Of a stretch of DNA of 64,000 nt, positions 46,751 to 55,954 are shown in pieces. This DNA is from Sulfidibacter corallicola (GTDB lineage: Bacteria > Acidobacteriota > Holophagae > Acanthopleuribacterales > Acanthopleuribacteraceae), in NCBI RefSeq assembly GCF_017498545.1, contig NZ_CP071793.1, positions 6,585,001-6,649,000 on the forward strand, read 5' to 3'. A program made the translations under genes and the position numbers. The number at the start of each line of letters is the position of its first letter. Position 1 is the stretch's first letter. The notes under the pieces are model-generated. The model had not been told where the DNA came from and did no database searches. It worked only from the letters and a program-made list of their open reading frames with translations.

Positions 46751-49700
46751 ATGTTACGGACTTGGACCGCCCTTCTCCTGATCTCCTCGTTTTCTCAACC
46801 CTACTTTTCGGCCGAATCTCCCCAATCGGCCGCATGGGCACGAACGATTCACGTCGAGGTGGTCGCGCTCGACCAGCCTTACCTCGCCAATCGACTGGGG
46901 GCCATGGTCCCCGCCGCCCGAATGTATGCGCTTCGCGAAGATGTCGTCTCCACCGAGACCCCACTCGATGCGTTTGGCCGGGACCTGCATCCCGAAAACT
47001 ATCCACTGGAGCCGGGCAGGGTCCGGCTTCGCGCCGGCAAACGACCCCGCCCGCTGGTGTTGCGCGCCAATCAGGGCGACACCCTGGTCGTTCGGTTCAC
47101 CAACCTGATCTCGCCGGACCCGCCCCCACCCGATCCACGCACCTCGCCACCCTTTCCCTCCAGCGAATTGACCGTGGGCCTGTCGGTCGCCGGGATCGCG
47201 CCCTTGGATCGCGAGAGCCTCGGCACCGCGAGTGGGACCAACGCCGCCGGACATTGTCGACCGGGGGAAACCCAGACCCTCCGCTGGCACGCCGCCGAAG
47301 AGGGCTGCTTTCTGTTTTACAGCCATGCGGGCGACGAGGGTCACCTGTTGGATGGGCTCTTCGGTATGCTGACGGTCCAGCCGGTCGGCGCCGAATGGTA
47401 CCGCAGCCAGGTGACGCACGAAGATTTGGCGCTGGCGATGCGCGGCTCGACCCACTCGGGTCATCCGCGCATCGATTACGACGCCACCTACCCCGTCGGT
47501 CACCGTTACGCCGGCAGGCCGATCCTGCGCATGCTGGACACCCAGGGTCATTTGCGCCACGGCGACATCACCGCCATCATCACCGGCCCCGGGGCCGGTC
47601 GCTTCCCCGCCAACCACACGAGCCCGGCCTTCGCGGCGAATCCCGCATCGCCGGACCGCCATCAACCCTATCGCGAGTTCGTGGTCCTGTACCACTCGCC
47701 GTTCATCATTCAGGCCTTCGATCAATTTCTCGATCCAGCCCTCAACTTCGCCTACGTCGCGGGCCAGGATGCCTTTGGCATCAATTACGGCATCACGGGC
47801 ATCGGTGCCCAAATACTGGCCAACCGGCTTCACGTCGGCCCGATGGGATCGCGCGACTCGGTGGATACCAAGTTCGAAGAGTTTTTCCTGTCCTCCTGGG
47901 TCGGCGGTGATCCAAGCATGGTCGTGGACGTTCCCGCCAACACGCCGGAGGTATCCGGAAGCGCGAAGAGCGACCACCGCAAGGCGACCAAGGCCCTCTT
48001 TCCCGACGATCCCAGCAACGTCCATCACAGCTATATCGGCGATCACGTCAAGTTTCGAGTGGCCAGTGCCACCACGGCCGTGCCCCATGTCCATCACCAG
48101 CACGCACACCAGTGGCTGCACACCCCCAACAGCGATGTGAGCCATTACAAAGACAGCCAGCTCCTGAGCCGTGGGACGGCCTACACCATGGAAATCGTGT
48201 ACGGCGGCAGCGGCAACCGCAATCAGACGGTGGGCGACGCCCTGTTCCACTGCCACTTCTATCCGCATTTCGTGCGCGGCATGTGGGCGCTCTGGCGCGT
48301 GCACGACGTGTTCGAGCGGGGCACGCGACTCGACGACGAGGGTCGCCCGCTTTGGTCGGTGAACGGCGAGGACGTCGACAACCGCGCCCTACCCGACGGG
48401 GAAATCATCACCGGTACCCCGATCCCGGCGGTCGTGCCGCTGCCCACGCTGGCGATGGCCCCGTTGCCCGCCCCGGTTCGCCTGAGCGAGGACGGTCGCC
48501 GTGCCGTGACGCCGCCCGTGCACGACGGCCACGGATCCCCGATCAACGCCAACCCCGGTTATCCCTTCTTCATTCCCGGAATTGCCGGCACGCGGGCGCC
48601 TCATCCGCCCATGGACTTCGCCCAGGCGGAAGATGCCCAGGGCAACCCGCTCCGCCACGAAGAAGGCCCCTGGCAGGGTGAGCCGCTGCTGCTCGACGGC
48701 GGGTTGCCCCGACACCTGGTGCTGGGTGGAACCACCGTTCGCGAACGGCACTCGCGCTGGGATTTCTCCAAAGAGTTCGTGGCCTACGCATCGTCCGGCG
48801 AAAGGGCCGACGAAGATCCGGACTGCGAACCCGCCCAAGAGAACGCCATTGCCGGCGGTATGCTCGCGTTCCGGCTGCCCGAACTGGGAACGGCCACCGA
48901 GAAAGCGGCCATGCAGGCCCATGCGCGCAGATACCACCTCAGTGCGACGCCCGATGGACAGCCCGCCTATTTCGTGCTCAACGGCTTACCGCCCTCGCCC
49001 GGGGCGCCCTATGCCGAGCCGGCCGTCGACGACTACGGTCGCCCCAGCGGGACCCTGCGCCGTTACCAGGCGGCCACCGTGCAACGGGATGTGGTGTTCA
49101 ACAAATTGGGCTGGCATTTCCCGCAACAGCGCCTGATGACGTTGTGGTTGGACGTGGCCGCGACGATGGCGGGCGAACGGCCGCCCGAACCGCTGTTCTA
49201 CCGGGCCAACTCGGGCGAGACGGTCGAATTTTGGCACACCAACCTGGTGGCGGATCACTACGAACTCGACGACTTCCAGGTGCGGACGCCAACCGACATC
49301 CTCGGCCAGCACATTCATCTGGTCAAGTTCGACGTGACCGCCTCGGACGGGTCCGCCAACGGGTTCAACTACGAAGACGGCAGCTTCAGTCCCGACGAGG
49401 TGCGCGACCGTATTCACGCCATCAACCGCGAAGGTGGTCTCTTCGCTTGGGACGAGGACCGTCAATTCGCCGATCTCGATCGCCAAATCCTCCTACAAAT
49501 CCAGTCCTACCAGGCGCTTTACCCCTTTTTCGGCGATCCGCCCTGCGGCCAGAACTGGGATGGCGCCCAAACCACCATCCAGCGCTGGCATGCCGATCCG
49601 CTGTTGTCGAACCTGGGGGTGGACCGCACCTTGCGGACCGTGTTCGCCCACGACCACTTCTCCCCGTCGACCCACCAGCAGGCCGGCCTCTACAGCGGGT

Positions 49701-52700
49701 TGTTGATCGAACCGGCGCGCTCGCACTGGTTCACCAACGGGCCGATCCACGGTGGCGACGAGGACGGCCACACCGTGACCTATCCGGCGCGATATCCCTT
49801 GGGCCTGCGCTCCGACGGCGGCCCCACCAGTTGGCAGGCGGTCATCGAGGCGGGCACCTTCGGCGAAGCCAGCTATCGCGAATTCGCCTTCGCCTTTCAG
49901 GATATGACGCAGGCCTATCGCCCCGAATCCACGAATGAACCACAGCGGCCGCAGACCCCGGCCTTCACCATTCCCCACTGCAATCCCACCGCGTGTGGTG
50001 AGGACGGCCAACCCTGTAGGACCGCGGTTTGGTGTCCCGATTCGGACGAAACCGCGGCCTTGCTGGCCGAACTCCCCCTGAACTTCGGCCCTCAGCCGGT
50101 ACCCGCCGCATTGAGCGCTCAATTCGATCGCCATGGGTTGCCATTGGCGCAAGAGGCCACCATCGAGCGGATCGAAATGGTGGTCGATCCGGAAGTGGCC
50201 ACCTGGGATGTGAAGAGCCCCTTGGCCTGGGACCTCGACGGTCAGGCCATCGTGTTCGACAGTTTTCGGCTGGTTCGGCGCGACCTGTCGTGCCGGCACC
50301 GCGACTGTGGCGAGCCGCCCGGACTCGCGGAGGCCCATCTCACCGGGCTCGAAGTATTCGATCTGAACATTCCCGGTGGCTGGGCCGACCCGTCCTTCGT
50401 GCTCAATCCCCCGATCGATCCGTTTCGACCCCGTGGCGGGCCCACGCCGGTCCAGCTCAACTTCATCGAGAGATCCAGTACCTTCACCGTCAACTACCGC
50501 AACGAGCCCATCGACATCTACGATACGGGTCGGTTGGTCGACACGGCGGGCGGTGGGCGTCGCGATCCCGGCGAGGCCTTTGTCTCCATGGTTCGCGATG
50601 ACCCGCGTCTGGACGATCAACCGGACCGACCGGACCATCCGATCGACGAGAACTGCGGGGACTCGACGGAAGCCGCCAACGATGGGGAAGATTGTTTCCG
50701 ATTCCCCGAGAATCCACTGAACCCTACCGGCGACGCGGTGGCCGAGGTCCGCCCCGGCGATCCCTATACGCCGTTGGCGCGGGCCTATGCGGGGGACCAC
50801 GTCCAGATTCGCACGCTGGTGGGTGCCCAGGCCGGTACCCACGCCTTCGCCCTGCACGGTTTGAAGTGGTTGACCGAGCCCGCCGACCCCAATTCGGGGT
50901 ACCGCAGTGTTCAGAGCATGGGCATTTCGGAGCATTTCGAAATGAACGTGCGTCTGCCGGGCATCGATCCGCTCGATCCCAAGGGCAACGCGCATCCCTT
51001 TCAGGACTACCTCTATCAGGCCGACAGCGGTGAAGCCGGCATTCGCCACGGGATCTGGGGGCTGATTCGCGCCTTCGACGGCTCGCGTGTCGCGGCCGGT
51101 GAAGCGCGATTGCCGCGGCTTCCCAACAATCCGTCCGGCAACGGGCCCGCGTTCGATTGGGAGAACCAGGTCGTACGCGTGTTCGATCAGCCGCCGGTGT
51201 CCTGGCCGCCGCACTATCGCCGCTTCGTGGTGCGCGCCCAGTGCAGCGACATCGTGTTCAACGATCGCGGGCGAACCCTGCGGAACAGCGATCGTGAGCA
51301 GGGCCTCACCTGGCAGGGGGACGGCACCGCCTTGGCGGGATCCGGCTTCGTCTATCGCCTGGTCGAGGAAGTGACGGCGCGAGGCACGGTCGACCATCGT
51401 TCCTGGGAAGGTCCGTTGATCTTGCGGATCGCGGCGGGAGACTTCGTGCAGGTCGTGCTGGAGAACCACTACGACGGTTGTTTGCCCGAATCGCCCTCGG
51501 TGGGCCTGTCACCCCAAAAGCTCGCCTTCGATGTGAGCCACAGCGCCGGCATGAACATCGGCCACAACCGCATTCAGACCGTGGCTCCCGGTGAGGTGGG
51601 TACCTACTACTGGTACGGTGGGAACTTGGAGCCCCGGGCCGGCCGGGTGGTGTCCCAACCGGTGGAGTTCGGCACGGTCAACTTGTTGGCGGCCGACCCG
51701 ATCCGTCAACCGAATGCCGGCCTGGTGGGGACCCTGATCGTGGAACCGACCGGAACCGATTGGGTTTACGATCTGCAGCCCAACGGTGAGGTCGATCTCT
51801 CGGCCGCGACGCTGTTTCTCGGGTACGGGCGCGAGGCCCGCGAATTCGTGGTGCTGTTCCAGTGGAGTCCCGACGCCTTGCAGGGTCTGGGCGGTCCTGG
51901 TCCGGCTACCGAAGGGCTGGGCGCCGTCAACTTCCGCAGCGAGCCCCAGTTCTATCGACTCGCCGGTGGGGTCAGCGCGGCCAACCGCACCAGCAATGCG
52001 GTGATGTTGCCTGACCTGGACGATCCCCGCAGTGGCGATCCGCAGGTGCCGATATTCCGGGCGCGGGTCGGCAGCGAAGTACGCATCCGGTACGCGGCTC
52101 CCGGCGGCATGCCGATGAACTTCCCGGTCCAAACCCAGGCCCTGATGGTCGAAGGCCATGCCTGGCGTGAGTACCCCTTCTACAACGAAAGCCGATCGCT
52201 GGGACCCAATTACCGTTCCGAAGTCCACGGGGCGACCCAGGTTGGGGCCAACCAGAGTTTCGACATCCTCACCACCGCGGGGGCCGCCGGGGCGCTCAGC
52301 GGTGACTTCAAAATCCACCATTTCAAAAACGACGTCTTCGGAGGCTGGTGCCTGCTGCGGGTGGAACCGCAACTGGTGGTCCTCCAGCGCGCCGAGATCG
52401 ACGCTGACGGCAGGATCGATCTCGCCGGCCAGATCTGGCTGGAACAGGGCCGCTCGCCGACCGAGGTCCATCTCGAGATCGATACCGAGCAGGGCCTGAT
52501 CACCCGTCGCGTCGCGCCTCGGCAGGATGGTCGCTGGTTCTTCAGCGAGGTGCTGACCGCCTGTCGGGTCGGAAACCCGGTGCGGGTCAGGTTCGGTGAT
52601 GGAACCCGCACCGAAGGCGTGCTCGCCACGCCCGTCCGCCAGGCCTGGGACGACGTCACGGTGGCGTCTGGCCCGGACTTTTTGAAACGAACCGACAAGG

Positions 52701-52711
52701 AGACGGAGTGA
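46751..52711 (+). CDS. Giant multicopper oxidase B
   Basis: The ATG at 46751 follows GGAGGCTGAG and starts a signal peptide (MLRTWTALLLISSFSQPYFSA). The 1,986-residue product is colinear with oxidase A with long identical blocks. Copper ligand motifs: FYSHAGDEGHLLDGLFGML, HVHHQHAHQW (about 446-455), ALFHCHFYPHFVRGM (His about 500), GQHIHLV (about 854), AHDHFSPSTHQQAG (about 967), ALHGLKW, SHSAGMNIG and VEGHAW. The extra histidine clusters imply more copper sites than a standard three-domain laccase. It heads an operon with a propeller lipoprotein, double-Sco protein and cytochrome c, suggesting copper loading by Sco and electron transfer to cytochrome c. Mn(II) or another metal is the best-guess substrate by analogy with MnxG/MofA; phenolics are possible. 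Confidence 0.86.
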   Translation: MLRTWTALLLISSFSQPYFSAESPQSAAWARTIHVEVVALDQPYLANRLGAMVPAARMYALREDVVSTETPLDAFGRDLHPENYPLEPGRVRLRAGKRPRPLVLRANQGDTLVVRFTNLISPDPPPPDPRTSPPFPSSELTVGLSVAGIAPLDRESLGTASGTNAAGHCRPGETQTLRWHAAEEGCFLFYSHAGDEGHLLDGLFGMLTVQPVGAEWYRSQVTHEDLALAMRGSTHSGHPRIDYDATYPVGHRYAGRPILRMLDTQGHLRHGDITAIITGPGAGRFPANHTSPAFAANPASPDRHQPYREFVVLYHSPFIIQAFDQFLDPALNFAYVAGQDAFGINYGITGIGAQILANRLHVGPMGSRDSVDTKFEEFFLSSWVGGDPSMVVDVPANTPEVSGSAKSDHRKATKALFPDDPSNVHHSYIGDHVKFRVASATTAVPHVHHQHAHQWLHTPNSDVSHYKDSQLLSRGTAYTMEIVYGGSGNRNQTVGDALFHCHFYPHFVRGMWALWRVHDVFERGTRLDDEGRPLWSVNGEDVDNRALPDGEIITGTPIPAVVPLPTLAMAPLPAPVRLSEDGRRAVTPPVHDGHGSPINANPGYPFFIPGIAGTRAPHPPMDFAQAEDAQGNPLRHEEGPWQGEPLLLDGGLPRHLVLGGTTVRERHSRWDFSKEFVAYASSGERADEDPDCEPAQENAIAGGMLAFRLPELGTATEKAAMQAHARRYHLSATPDGQPAYFVLNGLPPSPGAPYAEPAVDDYGRPSGTLRRYQAATVQRDVVFNKLGWHFPQQRLMTLWLDVAATMAGERPPEPLFYRANSGETVEFWHTNLVADHYELDDFQVRTPTDILGQHIHLVKFDVTASDGSANGFNYEDGSFSPDEVRDRIHAINREGGLFAWDEDRQFADLDRQILLQIQSYQALYPFFGDPPCGQNWDGAQTTIQRWHADPLLSNLGVDRTLRTVFAHDHFSPSTHQQAGLYSGLLIEPARSHWFTNGPIHGGDEDGHTVTYPARYPLGLRSDGGPTSWQAVIEAGTFGEASYREFAFAFQDMTQAYRPESTNEPQRPQTPAFTIPHCNPTACGEDGQPCRTAVWCPDSDETAALLAELPLNFGPQPVPAALSAQFDRHGLPLAQEATIERIEMVVDPEVATWDVKSPLAWDLDGQAIVFDSFRLVRRDLSCRHRDCGEPPGLAEAHLTGLEVFDLNIPGGWADPSFVLNPPIDPFRPRGGPTPVQLNFIERSSTFTVNYRNEPIDIYDTGRLVDTAGGGRRDPGEAFVSMVRDDPRLDDQPDRPDHPIDENCGDSTEAANDGEDCFRFPENPLNPTGDAVAEVRPGDPYTPLARAYAGDHVQIRTLVGAQAGTHAFALHGLKWLTEPADPNSGYRSVQSMGISEHFEMNVRLPGIDPLDPKGNAHPFQDYLYQADSGEAGIRHGIWGLIRAFDGSRVAAGEARLPRLPNNPSGNGPAFDWENQVVRVFDQPPVSWPPHYRRFVVRAQCSDIVFNDRGRTLRNSDREQGLTWQGDGTALAGSGFVYRLVEEVTARGTVDHRSWEGPLILRIAAGDFVQVVLENHYDGCLPESPSVGLSPQKLAFDVSHSAGMNIGHNRIQTVAPGEVGTYYWYGGNLEPRAGRVVSQPVEFGTVNLLAADPIRQPNAGLVGTLIVEPTGTDWVYDLQPNGEVDLSAATLFLGYGREAREFVVLFQWSPDALQGLGGPGPATEGLGAVNFRSEPQFYRLAGGVSAANRTSNAVMLPDLDDPRSGDPQVPIFRARVGSEVRIRYAAPGGMPMNFPVQTQALMVEGHAWREYPFYNESRSLGPNYRSEVHGATQVGANQSFDILTTAGAAGALSGDFKIHHFKNDVFGGWCLLRVEPQLVVLQRAEIDADGRIDLAGQIWLEQGRSPTEVHLEIDTEQGLITRRVAPRQDGRWFFSEVLTACRVGNPVRVRFGDGTRTEGVLATPVRQAWDDVTVASGPDFLKRTDKETE

Positions 52712-54693
52712 TGAATGGGAATGCTTGCCTTCCGAGCCTGTTGTTTCTGCTGATCGGCTGCTGGTCCTGGGCGGGTTCCGATGGGCCCGTCGTCGATGCC
52801 GCGGCGAAGGCCTCGGGCACTTCGCGGCGCGCCTCGGCCGCGTTTGAACGAACCTTTCGCGAGCAGGGCATCGACGTGACCCTGCGCATGATGCGGCTGA
52901 CCGGCTCGGGAGATGCGGGTCACCTGATCGCGGGTGACCGCGTACGGGTCCAACTCCACCTGCGGGATGCGGGCGGTCAACCGATTCGCAACGCGAATCC
53001 CGCCGCCTGGCTGGACAAGTTGGGCCCGGGCGAGCCGCGAAGTGCCGAAACGTGCCGCAAGAAGGTAGAGCTCTTTCTGGCCGGAAGCCTTCTCGCGGCA
53101 CCGACTTTCGACCTCAACCAATTCCACGTTATCACCCTCAACGCGGACGGGACCCTCAGCGTACTCGATCCGCGCTTCTCCTTTGGCGGGTCGCGCCTGC
53201 TGGCCCTGGTGGAGCTGGGCGGCATCGGCGGGGATTGGGTCCTTTCCTCGGATACCCGCACCCTGCTGGTCACCTTGCCCGCCGAGCGGGAGTTGGTGGA
53301 TGTGGACACCGCCACGTGGACGGTCCGGCGGCGCTACCGTTTGCGTGGGAAACCACGTCAGGTGGCGATCGCACCCGATCGGACCTCGATTTGGGTGGTC
53401 GAAGCCGGCGAGCAGGGTCAAGCGGGTGGGGTCTCCGTGATCCGGCCCGTGGGTGGCGCCGTCGTGGGCCGGGTGCCCTGTGGCCCCGGTGCCACACGCA
53501 TCGCCTTTGGCCTGGATCGCCCCGTCGCCTTCGTGATCGACGCCGAGGGCGGGACCCTGACCCTGATCGATCGCACCGATCTCGAGGTATTGAAAAGGCT
53601 CGAGATCGGCGCGGGACCGGTGGCCCTGGCTGTCTCGTCGCTGGCCGGAAGCGCGTTGGTGGTGCATCGCACGGGAAAACTGACCGCGGTTGACGAAAAG
53701 AACCCCGATGCGGCCTTCACGCTGCAGGACCAGCCGGGTCTCATGGAGGTTCGTTTCACGCCCGACGGGCGTTTCGCCCTGATCCTGAACACCGAAAAGG
53801 ACGAGATGTTGGTGTTCGACAGCGTCTCCCGGCGCATCGTCCAACGCTGTGACGTACTGCGCGAACCCGACCAAATCGCTTTTTCCGATACGCTGGCCTA
53901 TGTGCGCCATAGGGGTAGCGATCACCTGTTGGCCTTCCCCCTGGGCCAGATCGGGGCCGAGGGGGCGACGCCCCAGGCGGTCGACGTGCCCGCCGGAGAC
54001 CATCCGGTGGGCCGCATGGCCTTTCCCACTCCCGCGCCCGGTATGGTGCAGGCCGTGGGGGCCCAGGCGATGATGATCGCCAACCCGGGTGACGACGCGG
54101 TCTATTTCTATAAGGAAGGAATGGCCGCACCGATGGGCCAGGTGCCCAACTACGGCCGCCGGCCGCGTGCCGTCATCGCATTGGATCGCAGCCTGACCGA
54201 GCGGCGCGAAGCCGGTGTCTACGAAAGCGACCTGACCCTGGCCGAAGCCGGTCGCTACGATTTCGTCCTGTTCGTGGACAGCATCCCCTCGGCTCGTTGC
54301 TTCGCGGTGATCGTGGCGCCGGAGCCGAAACCCGCTTCCGCGACCGGTCCGGTCCCCGTCATCGTGTCCATGCGGCAGCCGGAACGCCGGGTGCTGGCGG
54401 GGCAACCCGCCGCAATCGAGTTCCGGGTGACCGATGCCGGCCAGGGACGACCCAACGACCAGGTGCCGGATCTTCAGGTCCTGGTGCAACTGGTGCCAGG
54501 CATTTGGCACCGCCGATTCCCGGCCAGGCCCCTGGGGGAGGGGAAATACCGCATCGAGGTCGAGCTGCCCAAAGCCGGGATCTATACCCTGCATCCCGCC
54601 AGTCGCGCGCTGGGGTTGCGGTTCCACGGGAATCGCTTCTACCTGCGCGTGGGTGGCGCGGATACCCATCAAACCGAAAAAGAAGTGAGGTAG
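52711..54693 (+). CDS. Beta-propeller (YncE-like) probable lipoprotein
   Basis: The ATG at 52711 shares one base with the preceding stop (TGATG), with AAGGAG upstream; the GTG one codon earlier is an alternative. The 660-residue product starts MNGNACLPSLLFLLIGCWS, whose LIGC matches a lipobox though the n-region lacks charge. Residues about 120-480 contain propeller-like blades such as ITLNADGTLSVLDPRF, LVDVDTATWTVRRRY, LTLIDRTDLEVLKRLEIGAGP and RFALILNTEKDEMLVFD, as in YVTN/YncE surface propellers. An Ig-like C-terminal half (about 500-660) follows. It is translationally coupled to oxidase B, so it may hold or orient that oxidase on the outer membrane. The molecular role is inferred. Confidence 0.75.
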   Translation: MNGNACLPSLLFLLIGCWSWAGSDGPVVDAAAKASGTSRRASAAFERTFREQGIDVTLRMMRLTGSGDAGHLIAGDRVRVQLHLRDAGGQPIRNANPAAWLDKLGPGEPRSAETCRKKVELFLAGSLLAAPTFDLNQFHVITLNADGTLSVLDPRFSFGGSRLLALVELGGIGGDWVLSSDTRTLLVTLPAERELVDVDTATWTVRRRYRLRGKPRQVAIAPDRTSIWVVEAGEQGQAGGVSVIRPVGGAVVGRVPCGPGATRIAFGLDRPVAFVIDAEGGTLTLIDRTDLEVLKRLEIGAGPVALAVSSLAGSALVVHRTGKLTAVDEKNPDAAFTLQDQPGLMEVRFTPDGRFALILNTEKDEMLVFDSVSRRIVQRCDVLREPDQIAFSDTLAYVRHRGSDHLLAFPLGQIGAEGATPQAVDVPAGDHPVGRMAFPTPAPGMVQAVGAQAMMIANPGDDAVYFYKEGMAAPMGQVPNYGRRPRAVIALDRSLTERREAGVYESDLTLAEAGRYDFVLFVDSIPSARCFAVIVAPEPKPASATGPVPVIVSMRQPERRVLAGQPAAIEFRVTDAGQGRPNDQVPDLQVLVQLVPGIWHRRFPARPLGEGKYRIEVELPKAGIYTLHPASRALGLRFHGNRFYLRVGGADTHQTEKEVR

Positions 54694-54695
54694 CG

Positions 54696-55859
54696 ATGAT
54701 GATCACGATGTGCTTGCTGACACATGTCTTTTGGGGCGTCCCGATCGATCTGGGACCGCGCCTCGTTCGACCGATGCGCAAGGCGCATGTGTCCGAGTCG
54801 AGCGAGGCGCGGCCGCGGATTCCGGCCGTGGACCTGCTCGACGAACAGGGGAATTCACTGAATTTGGTTCACGATCTGCTGGAGGATTACACCGTCGTCA
54901 TCAGCTTTGTCTTCACTCGTTGCACCACGATCTGTCCGCCCTTGGGCGCCACGACCGCGACCGTCGCCCAGCAGTTGAAAGATGCGGGTCTGGAGGGGGT
55001 GCGATGTCTCTCGATCACCGTCGATCCCGGGTACGATACACCGGCGCGCCTTCTGATGTGGAAGCGGCGGTTCGGTGATTTGGACAACTGGCGCCTCCTC
55101 ACGGGACCCAAACGCGACGTGAACGGCGCCATCGAGGCCATGGGCTTCCTGACCGCGGACAAGATCGATCACAGTCCCATGTTGCTGATCGGCAACTACC
55201 GAAGCGGACGGTGGCGGCGGGTGGACGGACTGTCTCCGGTTCCCGAGATCATGAAGGTCATCGCCGAGATGAGCGCGGGCCCGAAGCCGGAGGCCGTTCA
55301 GAAATCCGGCCGGAATGGGGCGCCTTCCGAGCGCATGCGGAAGGCCGCCCCCCGAGATGCGGGTGACCCGCCCCATCCCTATTTTCCCGACAACGTCCTC
55401 ACCGATCACCAGGGCCGCGAGTTGCGCTTCTACTCCGATCTCATGAAGGGCAAGACCGTCGTCATTCAGACCTTTTTCACCAGTTGCAGCAGTGTGTGTC
55501 CCCAGGTCCTGTCCCGGTTCGCCTATTTGCAGGACCGGCTTGGATCGCGTCTGGGCGAGGAGGTGGTCCTGCTTTCGATCACGGTCGATCCCGAAATCGA
55601 CACGCCCCGGCACCTGGCCGAGTTCGCCAAGGACTGGAAGTGCCGCGACGGTTGGCACCTACTTTCGGGTTCGCCGGACCGCGTACGCGAGGTGCTGCGG
55701 GTGTTGGGGTTGAAGGCCGACCGCAAGGAGGCCCACTCGAACGTCTTTCTCATGGGTAACGCGCGCACGGGGCTTTGGAAAAAGGCGTTCGGACTGGGGC
55801 AGCAGGAGGAGTTGCACCGGATTCTCGAAAGCGTGATCGCGGATCGGGGCGCGCCGTGA
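54696..55859 (+). CDS. Double-domain Sco1/SenC copper-chaperone protein
   Basis: The ATG at 54696 is 3 bp after the previous stop; the product is 387 residues. Two thioredoxin-like Sco domains are in tandem. Domain 1 (about 40-215) has CTTICPP (Cys76, Cys80) and DHSP (His about 159). Domain 2 (about 235-385) has CSSVCPQ (Cys about 264 and 268) and AHSN (His about 347). Each carries the CxxxC plus distal His set that binds Cu in Sco proteins. Both have the DP.(I/Y)DTP(A/R) segment before the second half. The N-terminus MMITMCLLTHVFWGVPI is only weakly signal-like. It presumably delivers or reduces copper for the adjacent giant oxidase, not for cytochrome oxidase. Confidence 0.88.
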   Translation: MMITMCLLTHVFWGVPIDLGPRLVRPMRKAHVSESSEARPRIPAVDLLDEQGNSLNLVHDLLEDYTVVISFVFTRCTTICPPLGATTATVAQQLKDAGLEGVRCLSITVDPGYDTPARLLMWKRRFGDLDNWRLLTGPKRDVNGAIEAMGFLTADKIDHSPMLLIGNYRSGRWRRVDGLSPVPEIMKVIAEMSAGPKPEAVQKSGRNGAPSERMRKAAPRDAGDPPHPYFPDNVLTDHQGRELRFYSDLMKGKTVVIQTFFTSCSSVCPQVLSRFAYLQDRLGSRLGEEVVLLSITVDPEIDTPRHLAEFAKDWKCRDGWHLLSGSPDRVREVLRVLGLKADRKEAHSNVFLMGNARTGLWKKAFGLGQQEELHRILESVIADRGAP

Positions 55860-55954
55860 ACTCACATCCGCCCGCGGCCCCTTCGGTGACGTGCCCGGGT
55901 GACTCGGCCGCCACCATTCTCGATGGCGGGACACGGGCAGGGTCGGGCCTTCCG

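Noticed and set aside
52210..54672. 820-codon minus-strand frame opposite the oxidase B/propeller genes
   Set aside because: Spans the junction of two well-supported genes, has no start signal and has shadow-like composition.
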